Shown here: piece after piece, positions 8,087 through 16,368 of the stretch
Layout: the number at the start of each line of letters is the position of its first letter
How positions within the stretch are numbered: the stretch's first letter is position 1
From: Ensifer canadensis
Lineage (GTDB): Bacteria; Pseudomonadota; Alphaproteobacteria; Rhizobiales; Rhizobiaceae
Length of the DNA: 64,000 nt
Reading direction: 5' to 3'
Assembly: GCF_017488845.2 (NCBI RefSeq)
Contig: NZ_CP083374.1
Location: 529,501 to 593,500, forward strand
The notes under the pieces: model-generated
Told to the model about the DNA's origin: nothing
Database searches by the model: none
What the model saw: the letters and a program-made list of their open reading frames with translations, nothing else
Program-made: the position numbers and the translations under genes

Positions 8087-9685
8087 TCAGCGCTCCTTGG
8101 TCACGCCCTCGAAACGTGAAAGCCATGGGCTTACGATCATACCCTTGACGTCGCTGCGATACGCCGCAGTGTCGACAACTTCGGAGAAGGGCTGGATCGA
8201 CATCACCGCCTCATCCATGTAGGCCTGCACGCCTTCATAGAGCTTGGCCTGCTTGGCGGGATCGCGCTCGACAAGTGCTTCCTCGATCAGCTTGTTCAGC
8301 TTCTCGTCGTAGAAGCTGGTGCGCCAGCTCTGGTAGTTGGTCAGCTTCGCCTCGTCGGAATTGTCAGGATTGTAGGCGATGGAGCGCAGGTTGTTGTCCG
8401 GATGCGGCTGCTGACCACCGCCGCCGCGGCCGACCAGCAATTCGAAGTTTCTCTCCCGCATTGCGCCGTAAATCTGGTCACCCGAACCGCTGATGAGCTC
8501 CGCCTGGATGCCGGCCTGGCCGAGCGTGTTCTGGATCGCCGTCGCCGCCTTCATGAACGGATCTTCGGACAGGACCCGCAGCGTGGTGCTGAAACCGTTC
8601 GGATAGCCGGCTTCGGCGAGCAACGCCTTTGCCTTTTCCACGTCCAACTTGTAGCCCTCGTCCGGAAGGGCGCCGAGCACGCCGGACGACAACGGACGCT
8701 GATGCAGCTTGCCGTAATAGGGCATGACCGCCTTGTCGAGGCCTTCATAATCGATGAGGTAGCGCAGCGCCTCGCGGACCTTCTTGTTGGCAAAACGCTC
8801 ATCTTTCATCGAAACGCTGAGGTAGTAGAAACCTGAACCCGGCGTCGATTCGATGGCAATCGCCTTGTCGGCCTCCAGTGACTTGAGGTCCGGTGCCTGC
8901 AGGGAGTAGGCGACGTCTATGTCGCCTTTTTCCAACAGCAGCCGCTGCGACTGGGATTCCGGCAAGTGGCGCATCAACACGCGCTTCATCGCGGCCTTTT
9001 CACCCCAATAGTCATCGTTGCGTGTGAGGATGATGTATTCGTTCGACTTCCACTGCGTCAGTGTAAAGGGACCTGAACCAGCGGAATTCAGCGTCAGCCA
9101 ACCAGCACCGAGGTCGCCGTCCTTCTCGTTCTCGAGCGCGACCTTGCTGTCCAGAATGGAGCCAGGGCCATTCTGCGCAAGGATCATCAGCAACAGGTTC
9201 GGGTCGTCGGGCTTCTGCAGATGAATCACGAAGGTGTGGTCGTCTTCAGCGACCAACGCCTTGTCGGCATTCTCAAGCGTGAAGCCACGCGACTTGAGGA
9301 AAGATGACTGCGCCAGGTTGCGGGCAAGCAGCCGCTTCAGGCTCCAGGCGACGTCGCCGGCCGTGACAGGATTGCCCGAAGCAAATTTTGCATCGCCGCG
9401 CAGGTGGAAGCGGATCGACTTGCGATCCTCGGCGATCTCCCAGCGTTCGGCGAGGCGAGGCTGAACGCTACGGTCTTGCGGCGAAAGGACGACCAAAGTG
9501 TCATAGATGTTGTTGAGCACCTGTACGGTCTCGCGGCCGGTAATGGCAGCGGGATCCAGCGTCAGGATGTTGCTCATGGTCGTGGCGACGACCAATTGGT
9601 CGGCCGGTGTCTCGGCGAACACGCCAATCGGCGAGGCTGTGGTGAGCAGCACGCCGAGGGCGGCCGTTGCAAAAAAGTGTCTCAT
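8087..9685 (-). CDS. ABC transporter solute-binding protein, family 5 (peptide/oligosaccharide type)
   Basis: 532 residues from the ATG at 9685, which follows GGAGGAAGC; longer upstream frame is noncoding in style. The signal peptide is MRHFFATAALGVLLTTASPI to VFAE. Family-5 features include TLDPAAITGRETVQVLNNIYDTL near the N-terminus, WEIAEDRKSIRFHLRGDAKF, and YDEKLNKLIEEAL near the C-terminus. It delivers substrate to the DppBCDF-type permease/ATPase set at 3529-7039. It is the last gene of an operon with an enolase-family enzyme and an esterase, which argues for an acylated or lactone-type sugar acid, or an oligosaccharide, as cargo rather than a peptide (inference). Confidence 0.9.
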   Translation of the reverse strand: MRHFFATAALGVLLTTASPIGVFAETPADQLVVATTMSNILTLDPAAITGRETVQVLNNIYDTLVVLSPQDRSVQPRLAERWEIAEDRKSIRFHLRGDAKFASGNPVTAGDVAWSLKRLLARNLAQSSFLKSRGFTLENADKALVAEDDHTFVIHLQKPDDPNLLLMILAQNGPGSILDSKVALENEKDGDLGAGWLTLNSAGSGPFTLTQWKSNEYIILTRNDDYWGEKAAMKRVLMRHLPESQSQRLLLEKGDIDVAYSLQAPDLKSLEADKAIAIESTPGSGFYYLSVSMKDERFANKKVREALRYLIDYEGLDKAVMPYYGKLHQRPLSSGVLGALPDEGYKLDVEKAKALLAEAGYPNGFSTTLRVLSEDPFMKAATAIQNTLGQAGIQAELISGSGDQIYGAMRERNFELLVGRGGGGQQPHPDNNLRSIAYNPDNSDEAKLTNYQSWRTSFYDEKLNKLIEEALVERDPAKQAKLYEGVQAYMDEAVMSIQPFSEVVDTAAYRSDVKGMIVSPWLSRFEGVTKER

Positions 9686-9773
9686 GCTTCCTCCTTTTGC
9701 GGCCGTCCATGCGGATTTCGGCCTACCAGTTTCATGATCCGCCTGCCTGCTCCTCCGCAGGTGTTGGGACGGA

Positions 9774-10403
9774 TCAGCCAAGAATTGCGCCGACGGGCGC
9801 GGCGAGCGCCCGGCCAACGGCTGCGGTCGCCGCGGCTTCCAGATGCACACCATCGACCTGTGATCCACGGGCAACCGCGCCGGCATCGAAGAACGCGTGC
9901 CCGAGTTCGCAGGCGAGTTTGTGGTAAAGCGGGGCAAGCCGCTCGGATTCTGCTACGCTTCTGCCAGCCGCCGGGTGTCCATCTGGACCGGGCGAACAGG
10001 GTGGTGGCGCAACGATCAGAAGCTTCGGTTTCGCGCCACTCGGCTTGTACGGAAATGTGTCCACGATCTGCGCCAGGCGGCGCATGCCGGAAACCGCACC
10101 CTCCGCACGACCTCCGTGCACCGGCTTGATATCATTGGTCCCAAGCATGATGATCACGAGATCGAGCGGCATATGGCTGGCAAGCGCCACTTCCAACGCC
10201 TTGGCGCCATTGCGGCAAGCGGGCCCGGCATGATCGTCATAGCAGGTGGTGCGGCCACCGAGCCCTTCCGATATGATCGCCGCCGCGTCACCAAGTTCCC
10301 GGTCGAGAACCTCGGGCCAGCGGCCCTCGGGCGGATGACGCAGCCCAGTTGCAGGGTCCGCCCCCCAGGTCAGGCTGTCGCCAAAGGCGAGAACTGTCTT
10401 CAT
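9774..10403 (-). CDS. SGNH/GDSL-family esterase
   Basis: 209 residues with all four SGNH blocks: FGDSLTWG (nucleophile Ser), SEGLGGRTT (Gly), MLGTNDIK (Asn) and DGVHLE (catalytic Asp/His). No signal peptide is present, so it acts in the cytoplasm. This compact form resembles rhizobial arylesterases that also deacetylate sugars. It lies between the enolase-family gene and the solute-binding protein, suggesting it removes acyl groups from the imported sugar acid or opens a lactone (inference). The start ATG lies 18 bases after the upstream stop. Confidence 0.88.
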   Translation of the reverse strand: MKTVLAFGDSLTWGADPATGLRHPPEGRWPEVLDRELGDAAAIISEGLGGRTTCYDDHAGPACRNGAKALEVALASHMPLDLVIIMLGTNDIKPVHGGRAEGAVSGMRRLAQIVDTFPYKPSGAKPKLLIVAPPPCSPGPDGHPAAGRSVAESERLAPLYHKLACELGHAFFDAGAVARGSQVDGVHLEAAATAAVGRALAAPVGAILG

Positions 10404-10421
10404 TGCCCAATCACCTCACTG

Positions 10422-11570
10422 TCATCGCGCGCGGTTGTTGTCGATGAAGTCGAAATCGATATCCTCGCCGAGCCCGGGGCGATCAGGCACGTGGACGTAG
10501 CCGTCCCCATCCATCGGGTCGGAAAGTGACTTCAGATAATCGTGGCCATCATCATATTCGAGGAACGGGTGCAGCAGGCCGCGTTCGTACCAGCGGCAGT
10601 TTTTGGTGGCGGCGACCACATGCAGGTTCATCGCAGTGTTGCCGTGCACCTCGCATTCCATGCCGAAAGCTTCAGCGAGATGCATGGTCTTGAGCGCAGG
10701 GGTTATGCCGCCGACGTCGTTGACGCCGGTGCGAAGTATGTCGCAGGCACCGGCCTTGATCCACTCGGCGCGATGCCAATGCTTGCCCGCGGCACTTTCC
10801 GGCCCGACCACAGGAATGTCGAGATTGTCGGCAAGCCACTTGTAGGAAGACAGCGACTGCTCGTCCATCGGCTCCTCGATCCAGTCGAAGCCGAGCTTTT
10901 CCAAGCCCCGCCCAAGTTCGAGCGCATCCGTACGGGAATACCAGTGGAAGGCGTCGATCATCAGACGGATATCCGGACCCACCGCTTCGCGCACGGCAGC
11001 ACAGGCCTTGATATCCATCTTAACATCCGGCGCCCAACTGACCGGCGGCATCCAGGTGTGTAGTTTGATGCCCTTGTAGCCGCGCTTGACCAGCGTTTCG
11101 CCAAAACGGCCGTAATCGTCCGGCGTCGCCAGGCCGCCGTCCAGTTCATCGCCGCACATGATGGAGCCATAGGCCAGTACCTTGTCGCGGTAAGCGCCGA
11201 TCAACTTGTATACAGGTTGGTTGAGCGTCCTGCCTGCAAGATCCCACAGCGCACAATCGACAGCCGCAAGCGTGCGATCGGTGAGCTGCGCGGCTGAGCC
11301 CCGCTGCCAGTGGGCGAGGTCCTGCCACAGCTTTTCTCGATCACGATGGTCCTTGCCGATAAGAACCTTCTTCACGAACTTATCGATCAGGTGCGGACGA
11401 ACAATTTCCGGCGCGGTGAAGGAGTGCCCTTCATGGCCGTCTTCCGTGCGAATGGTCAGAATTGCCTGCTCCACCTGATGCGGCCGGCCTGGATGCGCGT
11501 GGCCAGCACTGTCCGAATGGCGGCGCGTGGTCGTGCGGAAGACTCGCACATCGACGTCGGTGATGATCAT
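10422..11570 (-). CDS. Enolase-superfamily sugar-acid dehydratase/racemase (mandelate racemase group)
   Basis: 382 residues. The capping domain is followed by the (b/a)7b barrel. Metal ligands are visible as Asp in LMIDAFHWYS, Glu in DWIEEPMDE and Glu in VVGPESAAG. A KLHTW motif occupies the second-strand catalytic base position and an EVHGNTAM segment carries the later His. The KxH rather than KxK arrangement, with an His in the C-terminal barrel, is seen in acid-sugar dehydratases; the exact substrate is not readable. The product would be a 2-keto-3-deoxy sugar acid feeding the semialdehyde dehydrogenase. It is first in the leftward operon, behind two CTGTATGACA operators. Confidence 0.85.
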   Translation of the reverse strand: MIITDVDVRVFRTTTRRHSDSAGHAHPGRPHQVEQAILTIRTEDGHEGHSFTAPEIVRPHLIDKFVKKVLIGKDHRDREKLWQDLAHWQRGSAAQLTDRTLAAVDCALWDLAGRTLNQPVYKLIGAYRDKVLAYGSIMCGDELDGGLATPDDYGRFGETLVKRGYKGIKLHTWMPPVSWAPDVKMDIKACAAVREAVGPDIRLMIDAFHWYSRTDALELGRGLEKLGFDWIEEPMDEQSLSSYKWLADNLDIPVVGPESAAGKHWHRAEWIKAGACDILRTGVNDVGGITPALKTMHLAEAFGMECEVHGNTAMNLHVVAATKNCRWYERGLLHPFLEYDDGHDYLKSLSDPMDGDGYVHVPDRPGLGEDIDFDFIDNNRAR

Positions 11571-11612
11571 TGTTCCTCCGGTATGCGAAAGTGGCCGGCT
11601 CCCCGCACCATT

Positions 11613-11670
11613 CTGTATGACACATATTTAGACAGATCATCACAGCTTTGTCAAATCTGTATGACAGATT
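11613..11670 (-). promoter_or_regulatory. Tandem GntR operators in the enolase-family promoter
   Basis: AATCTGTATGACAGATT at 11654-11670 is a perfect palindrome with 7-base arms and a 3-base centre. CTGTATGACA at 11613-11622 is a second copy 41 bases away, 43 bases ahead of the start codon. The core equals the reverse complement of the sites at 3043 and 3467. Confidence 0.65.
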
Positions 11671-12258
11671 ATTAAAAATGACGGACAGGTTCGCCCGATG
11701 CCGTACGGCCAGCGGCGAGAATACTGGCCCCCGGCGGCAAGTTCGCAACGAACGTTGGCCATTTGAGACGAGGCTCAAATGATCCGAGTTCAGTTGCAGT
11801 TGTGAGAGAGTTCGGTCCGGTAGCCGGTAGAAGAGATATCTCAAAGAAAGCGGAAGAAAACCGAGACGTAATCGGTCGAGCGACCCAAAGGTATTGCGAT
11901 CACCAGCTGTTTTCGCAATTTACGCCGCTCAATGCCGGCAACCCCTGCTTCAAAGATCGCTCATGCTGCCGTTTCCAGCAGATCCATTTTGCGCGTTTGA
12001 TACAGTCATCCCGACCGCGGAGAATTGCACTTGGCGAGCTTGTGAAACAATACACCGAGCCCTGCCAGTTGCCTGGAATTTAATGCAACGGGAGCCAGAG
12101 GAAACCAAAGTCTCCGGTTCGTTAGGACCGGTCCACCCGACACCTCAACCAGAACTGCCGCCCCGCCCGGTAGAGCGAGGCAGAGCGACAACGAATTCGC
12201 AACGATAACAGCGCCACGCCGATATCGGTCGCGACCATCTGTCCACCGATGGAAGATG
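11671..12258. other. 588-base intergenic region, no gene seen
   Basis: Open frames here are short, in several frames and of shadow-like composition. I find no convincing ribosome-binding site, repeat or FNR box. It separates the sugar-acid locus from the denitrification region. Confidence 0.5.
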
Positions 12259-12945
12259 TCATGACGGAGACGCTACGTCCTCAACGCTGGAAAAGCGCGG
12301 AAACAAAATCTTGTTTTCCAGATGCATATGCGTGACCAAGTCCTCGGAAAACTTTTGAAGACCGACGTAAAGAGCCGTCCAGGATCGGCAGGCGCCGTCT
12401 GGAAGTGCAAACCCGTGGGTGAGATGCTCGATGGTGGCTAGGCTTTGGCCTTCGCACGCATGATCGTCTCGCATTCTGCCTATCAAGTGCTCGATATCGG
12501 GGTCCGGCTCGTGGCGCATCATCGGAAAGAGGGCGAGTTCCTCGCGGGCCATGTGGGGGATCAGTTGGTCTTGAAGGTCGACAAGCGCCTTCGCAAGGCC
12601 CATCGGCGCGCTGCTATGGGCGGCGTGAACGTGTTCCACTTTCTGCGCAAGCGGGATCAGCCATTCGAGGTCGTTTCGGTGTGTCTGGTGATATCGCTCC
12701 AGAATATGAGCGATAAGCTCGTTGGTGCCGTCCGGCGCATCGCGCCTTGCGGCTTGCTCGAGTGCCCGAAGGCGGTCAAGCAGGTCGCTCGCCACAACTC
12801 CGGCATCGGCCGCCGCATCACCAAGCGAGACATCGCCATCGCAGCAAAAACCGATTCCAAGCTGTCTGAAGAGTTCGGCTGCACCCGGAAGTTCGCATGC
12901 AATCGTCCCGACGGTGGCGTCCAAGTTCAAGTTCAATTCCGTCAA
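12259..12945 (-). CDS. Iron-sulfur cluster repair di-iron protein (RIC/YtfE/ScdA/DnrN type)
   Basis: 228 residues. The N-terminal ScdA-like domain includes TIACELPGAAELFRQLGIGF followed by CCDGD. The C-terminal hemerythrin-like four-helix bundle carries the di-iron ligands in ERYHQTHRND, HMAREE, RDDHACEG and THMHLENKILFP. RIC proteins restore Fe-S clusters after nitric oxide or oxidative damage. Close to nos genes it is typically induced by NO. The start lies 68 bases from a TTGCG-N4-GACAA box, giving the spacing expected for an activator at about -41. Confidence 0.93.
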   Translation of the reverse strand: MTELNLNLDATVGTIACELPGAAELFRQLGIGFCCDGDVSLGDAAADAGVVASDLLDRLRALEQAARRDAPDGTNELIAHILERYHQTHRNDLEWLIPLAQKVEHVHAAHSSAPMGLAKALVDLQDQLIPHMAREELALFPMMRHEPDPDIEHLIGRMRDDHACEGQSLATIEHLTHGFALPDGACRSWTALYVGLQKFSEDLVTHMHLENKILFPRFSSVEDVASPS

Positions 12946-13012
12946 TGTGCTCTCCTCAATGCCCGGAAGGTTATGTCAGGAGAGACGTTGCGGTAGTTCG
13001 GCCGATCGTTCT

Positions 13013-13026
13013 TTGTCGAAACGCAA
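13013..13026 (-). promoter_or_regulatory. FNR/NnrR-type box upstream of the RIC gene
   Basis: Read on the minus strand this is TTGCG-TTTC-GACAA, matching TTG-N8-CAA and close to the NnrR-type TTGCG-N4-CGCAA. Its centre is 74 bases from the RIC start codon, so activation at -41.5 would give a leader of about 33 bases. Confidence 0.6.
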
Positions 13027-13028
13027 GT

Positions 13029-13916
13029 TCATTGTGGCGAGGTCGCAAGCGTTGCCGCATTCTTCTTCGCTCTGCCACGGAGGGCCTGCAAACAATCGAT
13101 CGTGGCTGCTGCAAAGGTCTGCGCGCGTTGCCGCAGACCATCGTCGCCCTCACGCTCGGACAGGTCGAGATAACGCTCAAGCAGGAACTCGCAGAGCACC
13201 ATCGCCGAAATCGTGCCCCCCTCAGGCAGTGGCGCTAAACCCAAGGGGGCGGCGAAGGGAACATCGATCATCTGGCGGGCTCTTTGCCGGGCATCAGTTG
13301 AAAGGGACGACCATGACGCGGTGCCCTCTGCCCTTGCATCGCCTGCGTTCATTTCCAGCCAATCGGCAAGCTGCGTTTCAACCGCCGCCAGGTCGTCAGC
13401 AACGATTAATCGATGGCTCCGCAGGTCGTGAAACGCTGTTCGCCTGGCTTTGCGCAGGATGCGGACATGGCCGAGTTCCTCCAGCGCCATGCGTTCTGCT
13501 GCCTGTCTGATTTCGGTGGAAGCCGCATCCGCCGCCACATAGCTCCAAAGCATGAACGCCTGCTCCTCGTTGCGCACGGCGACTGAAAAAGCCCTGTAGG
13601 CGTTGAGCAGTTCCGGGGCCACGATAAGCGCATCCCCATCGTCAAACATACCTGCATTGTCTGTCGCGGCGAAAATCCGTGCCGGACCTACAGGTGGGTT
13701 CGCCTCTTCAATCCAAGCGGAAACCATATCGAGATGTCCGCGCTCATCAGCTGCAAGCCCTTCGAACAGATCCGCTAGATCGGCTCGATTTTCGCGGCGC
13801 ATGCGTTTTGCGAGCATGACGTAGCCGTCGATGGCTTCGCGCTCAAGCCTGACGGCAAGTTCAAGAAGTTCCCCAAGCGTTGCGACCAACGGCGGATCGA
13901 TCCTGAGTGTCGGCAT
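13029..13916 (-). CDS. Ferritin-like (rubrerythrin-type) di-iron protein, uncharacterised
   Basis: 295 residues, no signal peptide. Two helix-pair motifs are visible: EREAIDGYVMLAKRM with AADERGHLDMV, and NEEQAFMLWSYVAADA with ALEELGHVRIL. Two Glu residues and two ExxH motifs are the ligand pattern of a rubrerythrin-type di-iron site. The C-terminal third (from about residue 200) is helical and not recognised. It is transcribed leftward from the shared nosR promoter region and precedes the RIC gene by 84 bases. It may handle iron, peroxide or NO during denitrification (inference). No rubredoxin Cys pairs are present. Confidence 0.75.
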   Translation of the reverse strand: MPTLRIDPPLVATLGELLELAVRLEREAIDGYVMLAKRMRRENRADLADLFEGLAADERGHLDMVSAWIEEANPPVGPARIFAATDNAGMFDDGDALIVAPELLNAYRAFSVAVRNEEQAFMLWSYVAADAASTEIRQAAERMALEELGHVRILRKARRTAFHDLRSHRLIVADDLAAVETQLADWLEMNAGDARAEGTASWSSLSTDARQRARQMIDVPFAAPLGLAPLPEGGTISAMVLCEFLLERYLDLSEREGDDGLRQRAQTFAAATIDCLQALRGRAKKNAATLATSPQ

Positions 13917-13972
13917 GACGGCTCCTTCGCTTGCGCTATGCGACTGTTTTACAGGAACAAACGCACCTCCGT

Positions 13973-13986
13973 TTGTTGCAGCGCAA
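13973..13986 (+). promoter_or_regulatory. FNR/NnrR-type box in the divergent nosR promoter
   Basis: TTGTT-GCAG-CGCAA on the plus strand, TTGCG-CTGC-AACAA on the minus. The centre is 108 bases from the chosen nosR ATG and 63 from the ferritin-like gene start, so it could serve either or both. An adjacent half-like copy, TTGCGCTATGCGAC at 13931, lacks the CAA arm. Confidence 0.6.
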
Positions 13987-14086
13987 AGAAGGTGATCGGA
14001 CTTTGCGTAGGTTGCCGGTCAATTCGCCGGAAACAAGGATGCCCGCCAAACCGAGCAGCCAGTCTGTCGGGACGGAACGACAAGAA

Positions 14087-16345
14087 ATGCGCAACAACAA
14101 CAAAAACCGCCACCGTCTCCGCTTGCTCTGCATGATGCTCGCGACGCTCCTTGTTTTGCTTGGAGCACACGGCTCCTATGCCGCCGGCGGGCTCGATGAC
14201 TATCTTTCAAAGATAGTGCCCGCCGAGCTCTTTGCGGGTGCAGATCGCTTCGGCGCCACTGTCGGCGAACCACCGATCGCGCCGGTGTTTCGGGGTACCG
14301 AACTGCTCGGCTATGCCTATCTCAACTCGGATTTCACCAGCGCTATAGGCTACTCCGGCAAGCCCATTCACATCGCCGTCGGCATCGATCCAAACGGCAT
14401 CGTCAAGGGGATCAAACTTGTCGATCACAAGGAACCGATCGTCCTGATCGGCATTCCGGAACGCAAGGTCGTCGCCGCCTTGAACGCCATCATCGGCCGC
14501 GACCTCGGTCGCGTTGCGAGGGGACAGGAGCGACCGCCACAGGTCGATATCGTCAGCGGCGCGACCGTCACGGTTCTGGTCATGGGCGACAGTGTTGTTC
14601 GTTCGGCCGTTCGCCTGATCCGCAGCAATCGCCTTGGTACCAAGGCGAGCGTCGCCCAAGAGCCTGCGCCTCCCGTCCGCAAGCTCGATCCGGCAATGAA
14701 CGAGACGGCCGACTGGCAGAGCCTGCTCGGCGACGGCTCGATCCGCAGCCTTAGAATGACGGTCGGCGAAGTGTCGGATGCATTTCGCCAGGCCAATCAA
14801 ACGACAGCGGCAGAACGGCCGGAAACGGTAACGCCCAACGACCGCTTCATCGACCTTTACACAGCGCCCGTGAGCGTTCCGGCCATCGGCAAAAGCCTGC
14901 TCGGTGAGGAAGGCTACGGTCGCCTTGTCAAACGCCTTAAACCCGGTCAGAGCGCATTGCTCGTCGCGGGCGATGGAGCCTACTCCTTCAAGGGTTCGGG
15001 CTATGTGCGCGGCGGCATCTTCGATCGGATTGAATTGCTCCAGGACGGCCAGGGCATGCGGTTTCGCGACCGCGACCACACGCGCCTGACATCGCTTGCA
15101 GCGCAAGGTGCGCCTCATCTTCGCGAGATCGCCCTTTTTGTCGTGTCGCCCGACTTCGCCTTCGATGTCACGGCACCATGGGAGGTACAACTTCTGGTGC
15201 AGCGAAGCGCCGGTGGGCGAGACAAGGCGACATTGCCTTTCAACCTCGGCTATGCCCTGCCACAGAAGTATCTGGTTGCCGACACGCACCCGCTCGAGGT
15301 CAGCCCTTCTGACGGCACAGCGCCAATTGTTGGCGAGGAAGCAGACGGCCAACCACTGTGGGTCAGCATCTGGCAGATGAACCGTGTCTCGGTCGCCCTC
15401 ACCGCAACGGCACTTGTGTTTCTGACTGCGATCTTCTTCTTCCAGGACTGGCTCGTCCGACGCCCCATTCTGTTTGCCTGGATCCGCCGCGGTTTCCTTG
15501 TCTATGCACTTGTCTGGCTCGGCTGGTACGCCAATGCGCAGCTTTCAGTGGTCAATGTCCTGACGTTCACAAACGCCTTGATCACCGGTTTCCGCTGGGA
15601 GTTCTTCCTGTCGGCACCCCTCATCTTTTTGCTGTGGGCCGCCGTGGCGGCAGGACTTCTATTTTGGGGGCGTGGTCCGTTTTGCGGCTGGCTGTGCCCC
15701 TTCGGCGCCCTTCAGGAACTGACCAACGACATCGCGAAGTGGCTCAAGGTACCGCAGATCAAGGTTCGTTGGGGCCTTCACGAGCGTCTCTGGCCGATCA
15801 AGTACATCGTTTTTCTCGGCCTTTTCGGTCTGTCCTTCTATTCACTGGCGCTCGCCGAAGTCTTTGCCGAAGTCGAGCCCTTCAAGACCGCGATCGTCCT
15901 TAAGTTCGCCCGTGAATGGCCCTTCGTCGTCTTTGCACTGACGCTGTTGGCGGCCGGTCTTTTTATCGAGCGCTTCTACTGCCGTTACCTTTGCCCGCTG
16001 GGGGCAGCCCTCGCCATTCCAGGACGCATCCGCATGTTCGAATGGCTAAAGCGTTGGCCCGAATGCGGCTCGCCCTGCCAGCGCTGTGCCAAGGAATGTC
16101 CGGTTCAGTCGATCCACCCTGAAGGGCAGATCAATGTCAACGAGTGCATCTACTGCATGCACTGCCAGGAACTCTACCAGGACGATACGCGCTGTCCGCA
16201 CATGATCCAGGTCCGGCTCAAGAGAGAAAAGTTTCAGGCCCTTTCGACCCCCACATCGCGAGGCGAAGCGCCAAGCAGGACGGCGGTTACGCACAAGGGA
16301 AAACCGATCGTGCGCGACGAGCCGCCGCCAGCCACACCCATCTGA
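14087..16345 (+). CDS. nosR: NosR, membrane flavoprotein/Fe-S electron donor and regulator of nitrous oxide reductase
   Basis: 752 residues from ATG 14087; an ATG at 14039 is an alternative. A signal/anchor segment ([17 protein letters not shown]) leads to a periplasmic FMN-binding domain whose SGATVT motif holds the flavinylated Thr near residue 160. Then come about five transmembrane helices with the two CX3CP motifs [14 protein letters not shown] and [11 protein letters not shown], and a C-terminal ferredoxin-like part with [13 protein letters not shown] and [20 protein letters not shown]. NosR feeds electrons to NosZ and is needed for nos expression. FMN is attached by the ApbE-type NosX at the end of this operon. 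Confidence 0.97.
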   Translation: MRNNNKNRHRLRLLCMMLATLLVLLGAHGSYAAGGLDDYLSKIVPAELFAGADRFGATVGEPPIAPVFRGTELLGYAYLNSDFTSAIGYSGKPIHIAVGIDPNGIVKGIKLVDHKEPIVLIGIPERKVVAALNAIIGRDLGRVARGQERPPQVDIVSGATVTVLVMGDSVVRSAVRLIRSNRLGTKASVAQEPAPPVRKLDPAMNETADWQSLLGDGSIRSLRMTVGEVSDAFRQANQTTAAERPETVTPNDRFIDLYTAPVSVPAIGKSLLGEEGYGRLVKRLKPGQSALLVAGDGAYSFKGSGYVRGGIFDRIELLQDGQGMRFRDRDHTRLTSLAAQGAPHLREIALFVVSPDFAFDVTAPWEVQLLVQRSAGGRDKATLPFNLGYALPQKYLVADTHPLEVSPSDGTAPIVGEEADGQPLWVSIWQMNRVSVALTATALVFLTAIFFFQDWLVRRPILFAWIRRGFLVYALVWLGWYANAQLSVVNVLTFTNALITGFRWEFFLSAPLIFLLWAAVAAGLLFWGRGPFCGWLCPFGALQELTNDIAKWLKVPQIKVRWGLHERLWPIKYIVFLGLFGLSFYSLALAEVFAEVEPFKTAIVLKFAREWPFVVFALTLLAAGLFIERFYCRYLCPLGAALAIPGRIRMFEWLKRWPECGSPCQRCAKECPVQSIHPEGQINVNECIYCMHCQELYQDDTRCPHMIQVRLKREKFQALSTPTSRGEAPSRTAVTHKGKPIVRDEPPPATPI

Positions 16346-16368
16346 AATCCACACAAGGAGAAATCGAA

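Noticed and set aside
13931..13944. TTGCGCTATGCGAC as another NnrR box near nosR
   Set aside because: Lacks the CAA arm; the site at 13973-13986 is the better candidate.
14207..15352. 381-codon open frame antisense to nosR
   Set aside because: nosR motifs on the plus strand are complete; this frame has no recognisable domain or start signal.
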